18,815 nt of DNA from Ruminococcus sp. UBA4385 (lineage in GTDB: Bacteria > Bacillota_A > Clostridia > Oscillospirales > Ruminococcaceae). Of this stretch, positions 7,497-13,519 are shown piece after piece. Every line of letters starts with the position of its first letter. Position 1 is the first letter of the stretch. A program made the position numbers and the translations under genes. The notes beneath the pieces are model-generated. The model saw only the letters and a list, made by a program, of their open reading frames with translations. It made no database searches and was not told the DNA's origin. The stretch is from assembly GCA_002391065.1 (NCBI GenBank), contig DGRP01000020.1, positions 29,808 to 48,622 on the forward strand. The letters run 5' to 3'.

Positions 7497-9884
7497 CTAT
7501 GCTTTGATTTTTCCTGTAAGTCTCAGGAACACCTTTTCACCGTTCTGGATAAGGAAGTTTATGAACCTTATGAACGTATCAGCCATAATACCGAAGTTTA
7601 CGCAGAGAAGTATGCCCTGAGTTGAAAGTGCTGTAGTTCCGAAGAACCAGTCAAGCATTCTGAATGAGAAGAACACACCTGCCGCACAAAGAAGAATAAT
7701 AGACCTCTTGTAGTTTGAAAGCGGCTTGCTTATCTGCCTGAGCACCATTATGCCGACTACCGAGAGCAGTATTGTCGCACAGGTGGTTATCTCCGAGTCG
7801 GAAACCTCGAATATCTGCCCGAACACCACAGCCGCCATAACGACAACTACGTCTGCCAGACCGCCGGGGAGAGCCTTCATGATGATGTTTTTCATAAAGT
7901 GACCCCTGATAAGGTAATGGTCGGGTACCTGTGAGAGCAGGAAGGCAGGAATGCCTATCGTGAATGTACTTACAAGTGTTATCTGAGAGGGAGCAAGCGG
8001 ATAAACCACTCCGAAAATAACTGTAACTATCGACAGTATCATCGAGAAAATATTCTTGACTAAGAACAGGCTTCCCGAGCGCTCCATATTGTTTACTACC
8101 TGTCTGCCCTCCATAACAACGTCAGTCATGTGGGCAAAATCCGAATCAAGCAGTACAAGCTGTGCCGCATGAGCCGCCGCATCGCTTCCCGATGCCATAG
8201 CTACAGAGCAGTCAGCGTCTTTGAGGGCTAAGATGTCATTTACACCGTCGCCTGTCATAGCAACTACCTTGTCCTGAGACTGCAAAGCCTTAACAAACTT
8301 TCTCTTCTGGTCGGGGGTAACTCTGCCGAAAACAGTGTAGTTTTTCATAGCCTCATAGATTGCATTGTCGGTTGTAAGGGTCGATGCATCAACGTACTTT
8401 TCGGCGTTTGCAATTCCTGCCTGCTTAGCGACCTCTGAAACTGTTATCGGGTTGTCTCCGGAAATTACCTTGACCTCAACGCCCTCATCAGCGAAGAACT
8501 TGAAGGTCGCAGGTGCAGTCTCACGGACGGGGTTTGCTATCATGATAAGTGCAAGCGGCTCGCAGTCCTCTTTAAGAGCCTTTCCATCGGGTGTGCCGAA
8601 GTACTTTACAAAGGCCAGCACTCTGTAGCCCCTGCGCCCGAATGACTCTATCTGCTCTGCATAGTCTCCGTATTTTTCTCTGAGCACCCACTCGGGAGCA
8701 CCGAGAACATAAGCCTGTTTGCTTATAGTAACGCTCGAATACTTGAACTCCGACGAGAAATCAGTGTGTGCCGTTATAGCCGAGCCTGTCGGCGAGGTGA
8801 AGTACTGCTTCATTGCTGCCATAGTAATATTGTCAGCCGACTGCTCCGAGGCAAAGTCGCTGATTATATTCATAAGCTCCTCACGGCTGACGCTTCCGAT
8901 AGGAGTGAAGTCGGAAACCTTCATTGTGTTCTCAGTAATAGTACCTGTCTTGTCAACGCAGAGGACATTTACTCTCGCAAGGGTCTCAATGCACTTCATG
9001 TCATGCACAAGTACCTTCTGCCTTGCAAGCCTCATAGCGCTGATAACGAGGGTTACGCTTGCCAGCAGGAACAGACCCTCAGGTATCATGCCTATAATAG
9101 ATGCGACCGTAGTTCTGACGCTCTGGTGAAAGCTCAGGTGTCTTAAAAAGTAGCTGTGATTGAAAAGCAGAGCTCCCACAGGGATAATGAGTATACCTGC
9201 GAGCTTTACCAACTTGTTAAGCGAGCGTATCATCTCTGACTGCTCTCCCGACTTGCTCTTTTTAGCCTGCAGTGTCAGCTTTGAAACGTATGACTCAGCG
9301 CCGACCCTTGTGAGCCTTGCCCTGCATTTTCCGGAAACTATGAAGCTTCCACTCATAAGCTCTGCGCCGTTCTCCTTGATGATCTCATCAGCCTCACCTG
9401 TAAGCAGAGCCTCATTAGCAGCAACCCTGCCGTCGATTACAACGGCATCGGCAGGTATCTGGTCGCCTGCCTTGAAAACTACCACGTCATCAAGCACCAG
9501 CTCTTCCGAGCGCAGCTTCTGCTCCTTGCCGTCACGAACAACCACTGTCATAGGGGAATTTAGCACAGTAAGCTTCCCGAGCAGCGCCTTGGCACGAAGC
9601 TCCTGAACAATACCTATCAGCGTGTTAGCAATAATAACGGGCAGAAAGGTAAGGTCTCTGTAAGAGCCTATGAAAATAAGCACTGCCGCTATGCAGGCAA
9701 ACACAAAGTTAAAGTAAGTAAACACGTTTTCCGCAATTATCTGTGCGGTTGATTTCGAGGGCGGGTCTATCGGTAGGTTTGACTGCCCCGCAGATACTCG
9801 CTCCTTTACCTGAGCCTCACTGAGCCCCGTATCGGGCGAGACCTCAACACGGGCGACCTCATGAACGGTTGCTTTCTTCTTCAT
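7497..9884 (-). CDS. Cation-translocating P-type ATPase, CtpE-like
   Basis: This 795-residue membrane pump drives ion transport by ATP hydrolysis through a phospho-aspartate. The motifs in order are: actuator LTGEAD (161-166), M4 motif MIPEGL (266-271), phosphorylation site DKTGT (D311), nucleotide-domain GAPEW (395-399), ISGDNP (474-479), and hinge MTGDGVND (543-550). Two hydrophobic segments at about 55-95 come first, two at about 225-285, and about six after residue 605, including TIGIPAFLLSQVP. PEGL in place of PEGLP or CPC, together with TIGIPAF, points to the CtpE group, studied as a Ca2+ transporter in mycobacteria. Transfer of that substrate is inference. There is no heavy-metal N-terminal domain. 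AAGGAGA lies 7 bases upstream and a strong promoter drives it. It is divergent to a TetR regulator. Confidence 0.92.
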   Translation of the reverse strand: MKKKATVHEVARVEVSPDTGLSEAQVKERVSAGQSNLPIDPPSKSTAQIIAENVFTYFNFVFACIAAVLIFIGSYRDLTFLPVIIANTLIGIVQELRAKALLGKLTVLNSPMTVVVRDGKEQKLRSEELVLDDVVVFKAGDQIPADAVVIDGRVAANEALLTGEADEIIKENGAELMSGSFIVSGKCRARLTRVGAESYVSKLTLQAKKSKSGEQSEMIRSLNKLVKLAGILIIPVGALLFNHSYFLRHLSFHQSVRTTVASIIGMIPEGLFLLASVTLVISAMRLARQKVLVHDMKCIETLARVNVLCVDKTGTITENTMKVSDFTPIGSVSREELMNIISDFASEQSADNITMAAMKQYFTSPTGSAITAHTDFSSEFKYSSVTISKQAYVLGAPEWVLREKYGDYAEQIESFGRRGYRVLAFVKYFGTPDGKALKEDCEPLALIMIANPVRETAPATFKFFADEGVEVKVISGDNPITVSEVAKQAGIANAEKYVDASTLTTDNAIYEAMKNYTVFGRVTPDQKRKFVKALQSQDKVVAMTGDGVNDILALKDADCSVAMASGSDAAAHAAQLVLLDSDFAHMTDVVMEGRQVVNNMERSGSLFLVKNIFSMILSIVTVIFGVVYPLAPSQITLVSTFTIGIPAFLLSQVPDHYLIRGHFMKNIIMKALPGGLADVVVVMAAVVFGQIFEVSDSEITTCATILLSVVGIMVLRQISKPLSNYKRSIILLCAAGVFFSFRMLDWFFGTTALSTQGILLCVNFGIMADTFIRFINFLIQNGEKVFLRLTGKIKA

Positions 9885-9915
9885 TTTTACTCTCCTTATT
9901 ATTCATTTTTCCGTT

Positions 9916-9941
9916 ATATACTATTATAGACTATATTGTAT
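9916..9941. promoter_or_regulatory. Candidate operator for the divergent TetR regulator
   Basis: An imperfect AT-rich palindrome overlaps the ATPase -10 box: outer arms ATAC (9918-9921) and GTAT (9938-9941), inner arms TATAG and CTATA around A9930. Its minus-strand reading TATAATAGTATAT (9928-9916) closely matches TATAATGTATAT at 10003-10014 in the regulator's own promoter. TetR proteins usually bind such sites in a divergent spacer. The AT richness makes chance similarity possible, since both include a -10 box. Confidence 0.4.
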
Positions 9942-9951
9942 CTTTTTTCAA
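9923..9951 (-). promoter_or_regulatory. Promoter of the P-type ATPase operon
   Basis: On the minus strand TTGAAA (9951-9946) and TATAAT (9928-9923) are separated by 17 bases. The leader runs about 30 bases to the AAGGAGA site at 9897-9891. A short perfect palindrome, TATAG-A-CTATA at 9925-9935, overlaps the -10 box and could be part of a repressor site. Confidence 0.83.
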
Positions 9952-9980
9952 GTGTTCTTCAGACTTTTTTATATCCCTCT

Positions 9981-10008
9981 TGCAATCGGGATAAAAAGGT
10001 GATATAAT
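9981..10008 (+). promoter_or_regulatory. Promoter of the TetR-family regulator
   Basis: TTGCAA at 9981-9986 and a perfect TATAAT at 10003-10008 are spaced by 16 bases. The predicted start near 10015 leaves a leader of about 29 bases with GAGGTGAT at 10033-10040 before the ATG. Confidence 0.8.
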
Positions 10009-10043
10009 GTATATGGCAAATTCCTTGTTTATGAGGTGATATT

Positions 10044-10598
10044 ATGGCAAGAAAGCCTACAAAGGAAAAATTAGCAGACGCCGTTCAGGAGCTTGCAAAA
10101 ACAACAACGGTAGATAAAATTACCGTCAAGCAGATAGTTGAAAAAAGCGGTCTTTCTCTTCAGACCTTTTATAATCACTTCAAGGATAAAAGCGAGCTTA
10201 TTCTATACATTCACAAGTCGGCAGGCGACAAAATGATAGCAAAGCTCGGCAAGGACGGCTATGGCTACAATGAGCTTACCAAAGAGAACATTGAGTTTTA
10301 TGTTGAGCATAAGGACTTTTTCTATAATGCGCTTACAAACACCTATGGGCTTAATTCCTATGCGGATCAGTGTGCTGAAAATGCCTACAAGGTCTGGACG
10401 GAGTATCTGACCAATAAGAAAAATACAGATAAGCTTCCCGAGGATATAGACTTTCTTCTGAAAATGTACTGCTTTGCATTCACCAGAATGATAGCAGAAT
10501 GGGCATTCAAAATGGATAATATGTCTCCCGAGAGGTTTATAGAGCTTATGAACGATGCAATGCCGAGAAAGCTGAGACCGTATCTTCTGAAGGCTTAA
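10044..10598 (+). CDS. TetR/AcrR-family transcriptional regulator
   Basis: This 184-residue protein has an N-terminal TetR helix-turn-helix at about residues 24-57. The run ITVKQIVEKSGLSLQTFYNHFKDKSELI is the textbook pattern, with YNHF in the recognition region. The rest (about 60-184) is a helical ligand/dimer domain rich in Tyr, Phe and Asn, resembling the small-C-terminal TetR members common in Firmicutes. The start is supported by GAGGTGAT 3 bases upstream of the ATG. It is divergent from the P-type ATPase operon with 159 bases between, and most such regulators control themselves and the divergent unit, so ion or stress-responsive repression of the pump and Hsp90-like genes is a reasonable inference. 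The ligand is unknown. Confidence 0.92.
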   Translation: MARKPTKEKLADAVQELAKTTTVDKITVKQIVEKSGLSLQTFYNHFKDKSELILYIHKSAGDKMIAKLGKDGYGYNELTKENIEFYVEHKDFFYNALTNTYGLNSYADQCAENAYKVWTEYLTNKKNTDKLPEDIDFLLKMYCFAFTRMIAEWAFKMDNMSPERFIELMNDAMPRKLRPYLLKA

Positions 10599-10615
10599 GG
10601 CATACTCTTCACCTG

Positions 10616-10660
10616 CCCTGAATAGAATAGTACTGACGTGAAGTCAATTCTATTCAAGGG
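10616..10660 (+). other. Long bulged hairpin upstream of spoIIID
   Basis: CCCTGAATAGAAT (10616-10628) pairs with ATTCTATTCAAGGG (10647-10660) with a single bulged A. Inside, TGAC (10634-10637) pairs with GTCA (10643-10646) around a 5-base loop, leaving AGTAC (10629-10633) bulged. It begins 18 bases after the tetR stop and ends 62 bases before spoIIID. GGGGTGTTTG follows, not a clear T run, so it is at best a weak terminator for tetR. It could instead be a leader element or a DNA operator. Confidence 0.6.
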
Positions 10661-10722
10661 GTGTTTGAAATGTATGAAAGCTCTCATACCAAGCCGTATA
10701 AAATTCGGGGAGAAGAAGCGCC

Positions 10723-10980
10723 ATGAGCGCCGAAAAGCCCCGCTCTGTAGTACTGGGGAAATATATGCTGTCGAAGCAATGCACAGTCAGAGCCTGTGCA
10801 AAGGCATTCGGGATAAGCAAGTCTACAGTACATAAGGACGTAAGCGAACGGCTGAAAACGGCATCACCGAGCCTGTATTCCGAGGTTCGTCAGCTTCTTG
10901 ACAAGAACAAGGAGGAGCGCCACATCAGGGGCGGAAAGGCAACCAGAGAAAAATACAGGTCGGCAGATAACAGAAAATAA
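10723..10980 (+). CDS. spoIIID: Sporulation transcription factor SpoIIID
   Basis: This 85-residue DNA-binding regulator acts in the mother cell, switching genes from the sigma-E to the sigma-K programme in spore formers. The match to the family is clear along the whole length. VVLGKYMLSKQCTVRACAKAF leads into the helix-turn-helix FGISKSTVHKDVSERL (29-44). The basic C-terminal segment ERHIRGGKATREKY (65-78) corresponds to the second DNA contact region. The length is normal (80-95). The ATG is supported by GGGGAGA at 10707-10713. A possible upstream GTG at 10638 is in another frame. I found no convincing sigma-A promoter directly upstream, which fits use of sigma-E, but no sigma-E site could be assigned with confidence. 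The gene stands alone and is followed by a terminator. Confidence 0.96.
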   Translation: MSAEKPRSVVLGKYMLSKQCTVRACAKAFGISKSTVHKDVSERLKTASPSLYSEVRQLLDKNKEERHIRGGKATREKYRSADNRK

Positions 10981-10984
10981 AGAG

Positions 10985-11020
10985 AAGAGCTGTGCCTTTT
11001 TCTGAGGCTACAGCTCTTTT
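10985..11020. terminator. Terminator shared by spoIIID and the opposing small gene
   Basis: AAGAGCTGT (10985-10993) pairs with ACAGCTCTT (11010-11018), extended by GCC/GGC with one bulged T, around a T-rich 9-base loop. TTTT follows on the plus strand. On the minus strand the stem is followed by the T-rich CTCTTTATTTTC. It lies 4 bases after the spoIIID stop and about 8 bases after the minus-strand small-gene stop, so it serves both. Confidence 0.87.
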
Positions 11021-11025
11021 GCATC

Positions 11026-11184
11026 TTATTTCTTATAAACCGCAGTGTCAGTTGTTCTTGCAAAGCCGAAGCCTCTTGCTGCTGCTCTTGCGTCTTCATA
11101 GCCGTAAGCCTTTGCGGCTCTCGGGTCAGACATGAATGCCTTGCAGAAGGTCGGGCAGGTGCTGTGCGGTATTGAAAAACACAT
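11026..11184 (-). CDS. Probable small protein of 52 residues downstream of the J-like membrane protein
   Basis: This short frame reads MCFSIPHSTCPTFCKAFM followed by a hydrophilic half ending ARTTDTAVYKK. It has three Cys in the first 15 residues and an Ala/Arg/Gly-rich, probably helical second half (DPRAAKAYGYEDARAAARG). I do not recognise it. In support: codon use matches neighbouring genes (AGA, GCA, GGC), its stop lies about 8 bases before a terminator hairpin, and without it the upstream gene would have a 175-base 3' tail. Against: the ATG at 11184 has no clear Shine-Dalgarno site. It lies 11 bases after the upstream TGA, so coupling is possible. Alternatives are the ATG at 11133, with AAGG 5 bases upstream (35 residues), or a GTG at 11214 overlapping the upstream gene (62 residues). 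Confidence 0.5.
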   Translation of the reverse strand: MCFSIPHSTCPTFCKAFMSDPRAAKAYGYEDARAAARGFGFARTTDTAVYKK

Positions 11185-11195
11185 GAATGACTGTA

Positions 11196-13199
11196 TCAGA
11201 ACAGACCAAACCACATCAGGAATATTACTATTATCAGCAGCAGAATAACAAATCCGAGAAGTCCTGCTACAGTGCCTATTGCAGACTTGTTTTCCTTTTT
11301 GCGCTTCTCAAAATCGGTATAGGCAGTATTGGCTGAATAGTTACCCTTTATCTTTCCGCTCATCGTAGGATTGATCATATCCTTGATGTTTACGTCCTTA
11401 TACTTCTGCTCAAAAAGCTTTCTTGCATTGGTTTCGTTCGGGTCGATCTGGTCTCTTGAAGAGCCGAGCCGCGACTCGTCAAGAGTGCTGGTGTCGATCT
11501 CGACCATTTCATGACCCTGTGTTATTACAGGTGCAGAGCCTACCGAGTCACCGTTATCAAATGCGTGAGCCGTATCGACCGACTCCATCTTCTTGGTGCT
11601 TCTTGTTTCACGAAGCATTTTGATAAGCACGTCAGTGTACAGGCTCTCCTCGTCTTCCTCGGAAAGCACAGCGTCAACGGTTGCGTTGTCCGCCATATCA
11701 ATAAGGTCTGCAAGACCCTTGTTCTCTTTTCTGAAAGGCTTTCTTGCCTCAGGTGTAACAGCAGGCTTCGGAGTGCTTGCCGATGCATCTGCTCCAAGAC
11801 CAAATCCTGAGAACGATGAAGCACCTGCCTTGTAAACAACAGGCTCCATATCCTCTTTTTCCTTTTGAACCTTCTCCTTTGCGTAAAGGTCAACAGGCGC
11901 GTTTATCTTGAGACCCTTTGCTCTCATCTCGGACACTCCGCCGTCTGCGAATGCCTTTGTGGGGTCATTCTCAGCAGGAGCAGCAGTCTGTGCAGGCTGA
12001 GGTGTTACGCTCGGTGTCGGCACGCTCGGAGTCGGTACACTCGGTGCTGGAACACTCGGAGTCGGAACACTTGGAGTCGGTACAGCAGACTCGGTCGGAG
12101 CGCTTGGTGTGGGTACGCTGGGCTTCGGTATCTCGGATACAGGCTCAGTCGGAACGGAAGGCTTAGGAATAACAACCTTCCTGCTTGTCGGTGCAGTGAT
12201 TTCCTCAACGTGCTTAAGCGGAGGCAGACCGTCATCTGCTGCAGGAGCTTCGGGCTCGGGAGCAGGCTCGGCTGCGGCGCTCGGTGCAGGCACAGAGGGT
12301 GTCGGAACGCTCGGCTTCGGAACAACGGAAGGCTTCGGGATCTCAGGCTCTTCAGCGGTGATAGCGTCAGCCGAAATGGCAGATGCAGCAGCCGCAAACT
12401 CGTTGCTCTCAACAGCAGACGGTGAAGAAGCCGCAAAGTTCACCATAGAACCTGTATTCACATCGTAGTATTCCTCGCCGTCCTTGACAGCTATCTTGAG
12501 CTTAGGCTCGGGGAAGCCGGGCTTTGCCTTATTAGCCTGCGGAATGTCAATCTTCTCAAACTTCTCCTCAACATCAACTCCGCCTGCTGCGATTATCGCA
12601 ACAGCAGACCTGAACTTCATTGAGCCCCTTACCAGCTCCTTGATGGGCAGCAGGATAAGGTCAGAGAAAGTAGCGTGAAATGCCTTCAGCGAAGCTGCCT
12701 CGTCTTCATCGGGGGCAACTCTGTGGTCAAAATACTTCGGCCAGTCCTTCTCAGTAGACTTGATAAGCTTATCTATGTACTCGCACAGAGGTACCCAGAG
12801 CTCAGGCTCTTCAAACTCTCTGTCATTCGTGATAAGCCACATATAGCACCTGAGAAAGCAGTCATAGCAGGTAATATCCTCAAGGTTGAGCATTACATCG
12901 TCAATATTCAGCGAGGCTGAAAACAGCGGATCGGAGAAGGCAAAGCACTTGTAGCCAAGGCTTGCAAGCTTTCCGTAGGCTGTTTTGAGATCCTTCTCAG
13001 TTCTTGTAAACGGCGGAAGAAAGTCGAAATCAAAATTAGTCTTGTAGTTGTCGGTCTCTCCGACAGCCGCCATCGCAGTCAGCTTGAGGTAAACCTCGTG
13101 GATCTGCTTGGCCGGTGTGTCAACTGCTACGCCGAGCACTCTGTACGGGTTGCAGGCGAACAGCTCGGTAGCGGTAACACCAAGTGAAGATCTTGCCAT
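11196..13199 (-). CDS. Tail-anchored membrane protein with J-like N-terminal domain and Pro-rich linker
   Basis: This 667-residue protein of unknown role starts with a DnaJ-like segment: NPYRVLGVAVDTPAKQIHEVYLKL (17-40), FDFLPPFTRTEKDLKTAYGKL (58-78) and FAFSDPLF (86-93). It lacks the HPD motif needed to stimulate DnaK, so it is a J-like scaffold domain, not a true co-chaperone. A helical region follows. Residues about 285-405 form a low-complexity linker of repeated PSVPT/PSVPA units. A further charged stretch leads to one C-terminal membrane helix (about 641-663, GTVAGLLGFVILLLIIVIFLMW), preceded by KRKKENK, giving a cytoplasmic body and a tail anchor. The start at 13199, not 13229, is chosen because AAAGGAGA (13211-13204) lies 4 bases upstream. 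The nearest relatives I can name are bacterial J-like domain proteins; no function can be assigned. Confidence 0.88.
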   Translation of the reverse strand: MARSSLGVTATELFACNPYRVLGVAVDTPAKQIHEVYLKLTAMAAVGETDNYKTNFDFDFLPPFTRTEKDLKTAYGKLASLGYKCFAFSDPLFSASLNIDDVMLNLEDITCYDCFLRCYMWLITNDREFEEPELWVPLCEYIDKLIKSTEKDWPKYFDHRVAPDEDEAASLKAFHATFSDLILLPIKELVRGSMKFRSAVAIIAAGGVDVEEKFEKIDIPQANKAKPGFPEPKLKIAVKDGEEYYDVNTGSMVNFAASSPSAVESNEFAAAASAISADAITAEEPEIPKPSVVPKPSVPTPSVPAPSAAAEPAPEPEAPAADDGLPPLKHVEEITAPTSRKVVIPKPSVPTEPVSEIPKPSVPTPSAPTESAVPTPSVPTPSVPAPSVPTPSVPTPSVTPQPAQTAAPAENDPTKAFADGGVSEMRAKGLKINAPVDLYAKEKVQKEKEDMEPVVYKAGASSFSGFGLGADASASTPKPAVTPEARKPFRKENKGLADLIDMADNATVDAVLSEEDEESLYTDVLIKMLRETRSTKKMESVDTAHAFDNGDSVGSAPVITQGHEMVEIDTSTLDESRLGSSRDQIDPNETNARKLFEQKYKDVNIKDMINPTMSGKIKGNYSANTAYTDFEKRKKENKSAIGTVAGLLGFVILLLIIVIFLMWFGLF
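12006..12080 (-). repeat. In-frame 15-bp tandem repeats coding the Pro/Ser/Val linker
   Basis: Five 15-base units in phase (12006-12020, 12021-12035, 12036-12050, 12051-12065, 12066-12080) share the plus-strand pattern NACNCTCGGNGTCGG. Each codes one PSVPT/PSVPA pentapeptide. Related degenerate units continue to about 12130 and again near 12300. Such repeats can gain or lose copies by slippage, changing linker length without breaking the frame. Confidence 0.9.
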
Positions 13200-13215
13200 A
13201 ATTCTTTCTCCTTTC

Positions 13216-13257
13216 GCAAGATATCCCACATTTCACGGCCTTGGGAAATAATCTTGC
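13216..13257 (-). promoter_or_regulatory. Leader inverted repeat next to the J-like gene ribosome binding site
   Basis: GCAAGAT (13216-13222) pairs with ATCTTGC (13251-13257), and CCC (13225-13227) can pair with GGG (13243-13245) after an internal bulge. In the minus-strand mRNA it ends 4 bases before AAAGGAGA. Translation control or mRNA protection is possible; no known riboswitch pattern is evident. Confidence 0.4.
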
Positions 13258-13313
13258 CAATAATATGAATTAGTTTAATAATTTAATATACAATTAAAAC
13301 ATTTTACAAATTA

Positions 13314-13322
13314 AGTATAACA
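13314..13322 (-). promoter_or_regulatory. Possible extended -10 promoter of the J-like gene
   Basis: On the minus strand TGTTATACT (13322-13314) has the TGn extension before TATACT, a good extended -10 element. No recognisable -35 lies 17 bases upstream. The inverted arms CAAATT (13307-13312) and AATTTG (13323-13328) flank it. The predicted leader is about 105 bases and contains the inverted repeat near the ribosome binding site. Other AT-rich options exist in this spacer. Confidence 0.35.
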
Positions 13323-13376
13323 AATTTGAGCGCACATTACTTTAATTATTATTTAATTTTCTATTAACTAAAAATT

Positions 13377-13447
13377 AATTGCAAACAAAGTGTACAAAAG
13401 ATACAGAAAAAATCGTGCAAAATGTTTGGTTGAAATTGTTTGCAATT
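13377..13447. repeat. Perfect 12-bp inverted repeat overlapping a promoter -35 box
   Basis: AATTGCAAACAA (13377-13388) and TTGTTTGCAATT (13436-13447) are exact reverse complements, 59 bases apart from start to start. The right arm contains the TTGCAA -35 element at 13440-13445. Wide spacing and promoter overlap fit two protein-binding sites facing each other better than an RNA hairpin, because the left arm lies upstream of the predicted transcription start. Confidence 0.7.
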
Positions 13448-13468
13448 TCTGGTGAAATATAGTATAAT
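13440..13468 (+). promoter_or_regulatory. Promoter of the acidic-protein operon
   Basis: TTGCAA at 13440-13445 and a perfect TATAAT at 13463-13468 are separated by 17 bases. The predicted start near 13475 gives a leader of about 45 bases with AGGGGGG at 13505-13511. The -35 box lies inside the right arm of the inverted repeat, so a factor bound there should affect transcription. Confidence 0.85.
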
Positions 13469-13519
13469 ATTAAGTGATAATATTCTGTATTATTGAATTT
13501 GAAAAGGGGGGCTTATAAA

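Larger units (their letters stand above)
13200..13519. other. AT-rich divergent intergenic region
   Basis: This 320-base spacer between the J-like gene and the acidic-protein gene contains no credible coding frame. From the left it holds the J-like ribosome binding site, a leader inverted repeat (13216-13257), a very AT-rich stretch with a weak minus-strand promoter, a perfect 12-bp inverted repeat (13377-13447), and the plus-strand promoter and ribosome binding site. The composition and symmetry suggest a regulated divergent promoter region. Confidence 0.8.

Noticed and set aside
10638..10835. GTG-initiated frame of 65 codons before spoIIID
   Set aside because: It starts inside the hairpin, overlaps spoIIID in another frame, and has no ribosome binding site.
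12006..12080. Tandem repeats considered as a CRISPR array or satellite
   Set aside because: The units are 15 bases with no spacers, and every unit stays in frame with the J-like gene as a PSVPT-type pentapeptide.
13493..13519. TTG start giving a longer acidic protein
   Set aside because: It lies upstream of the AGGGGGG site at 13505-13511, which is correctly spaced for the ATG at 13520.
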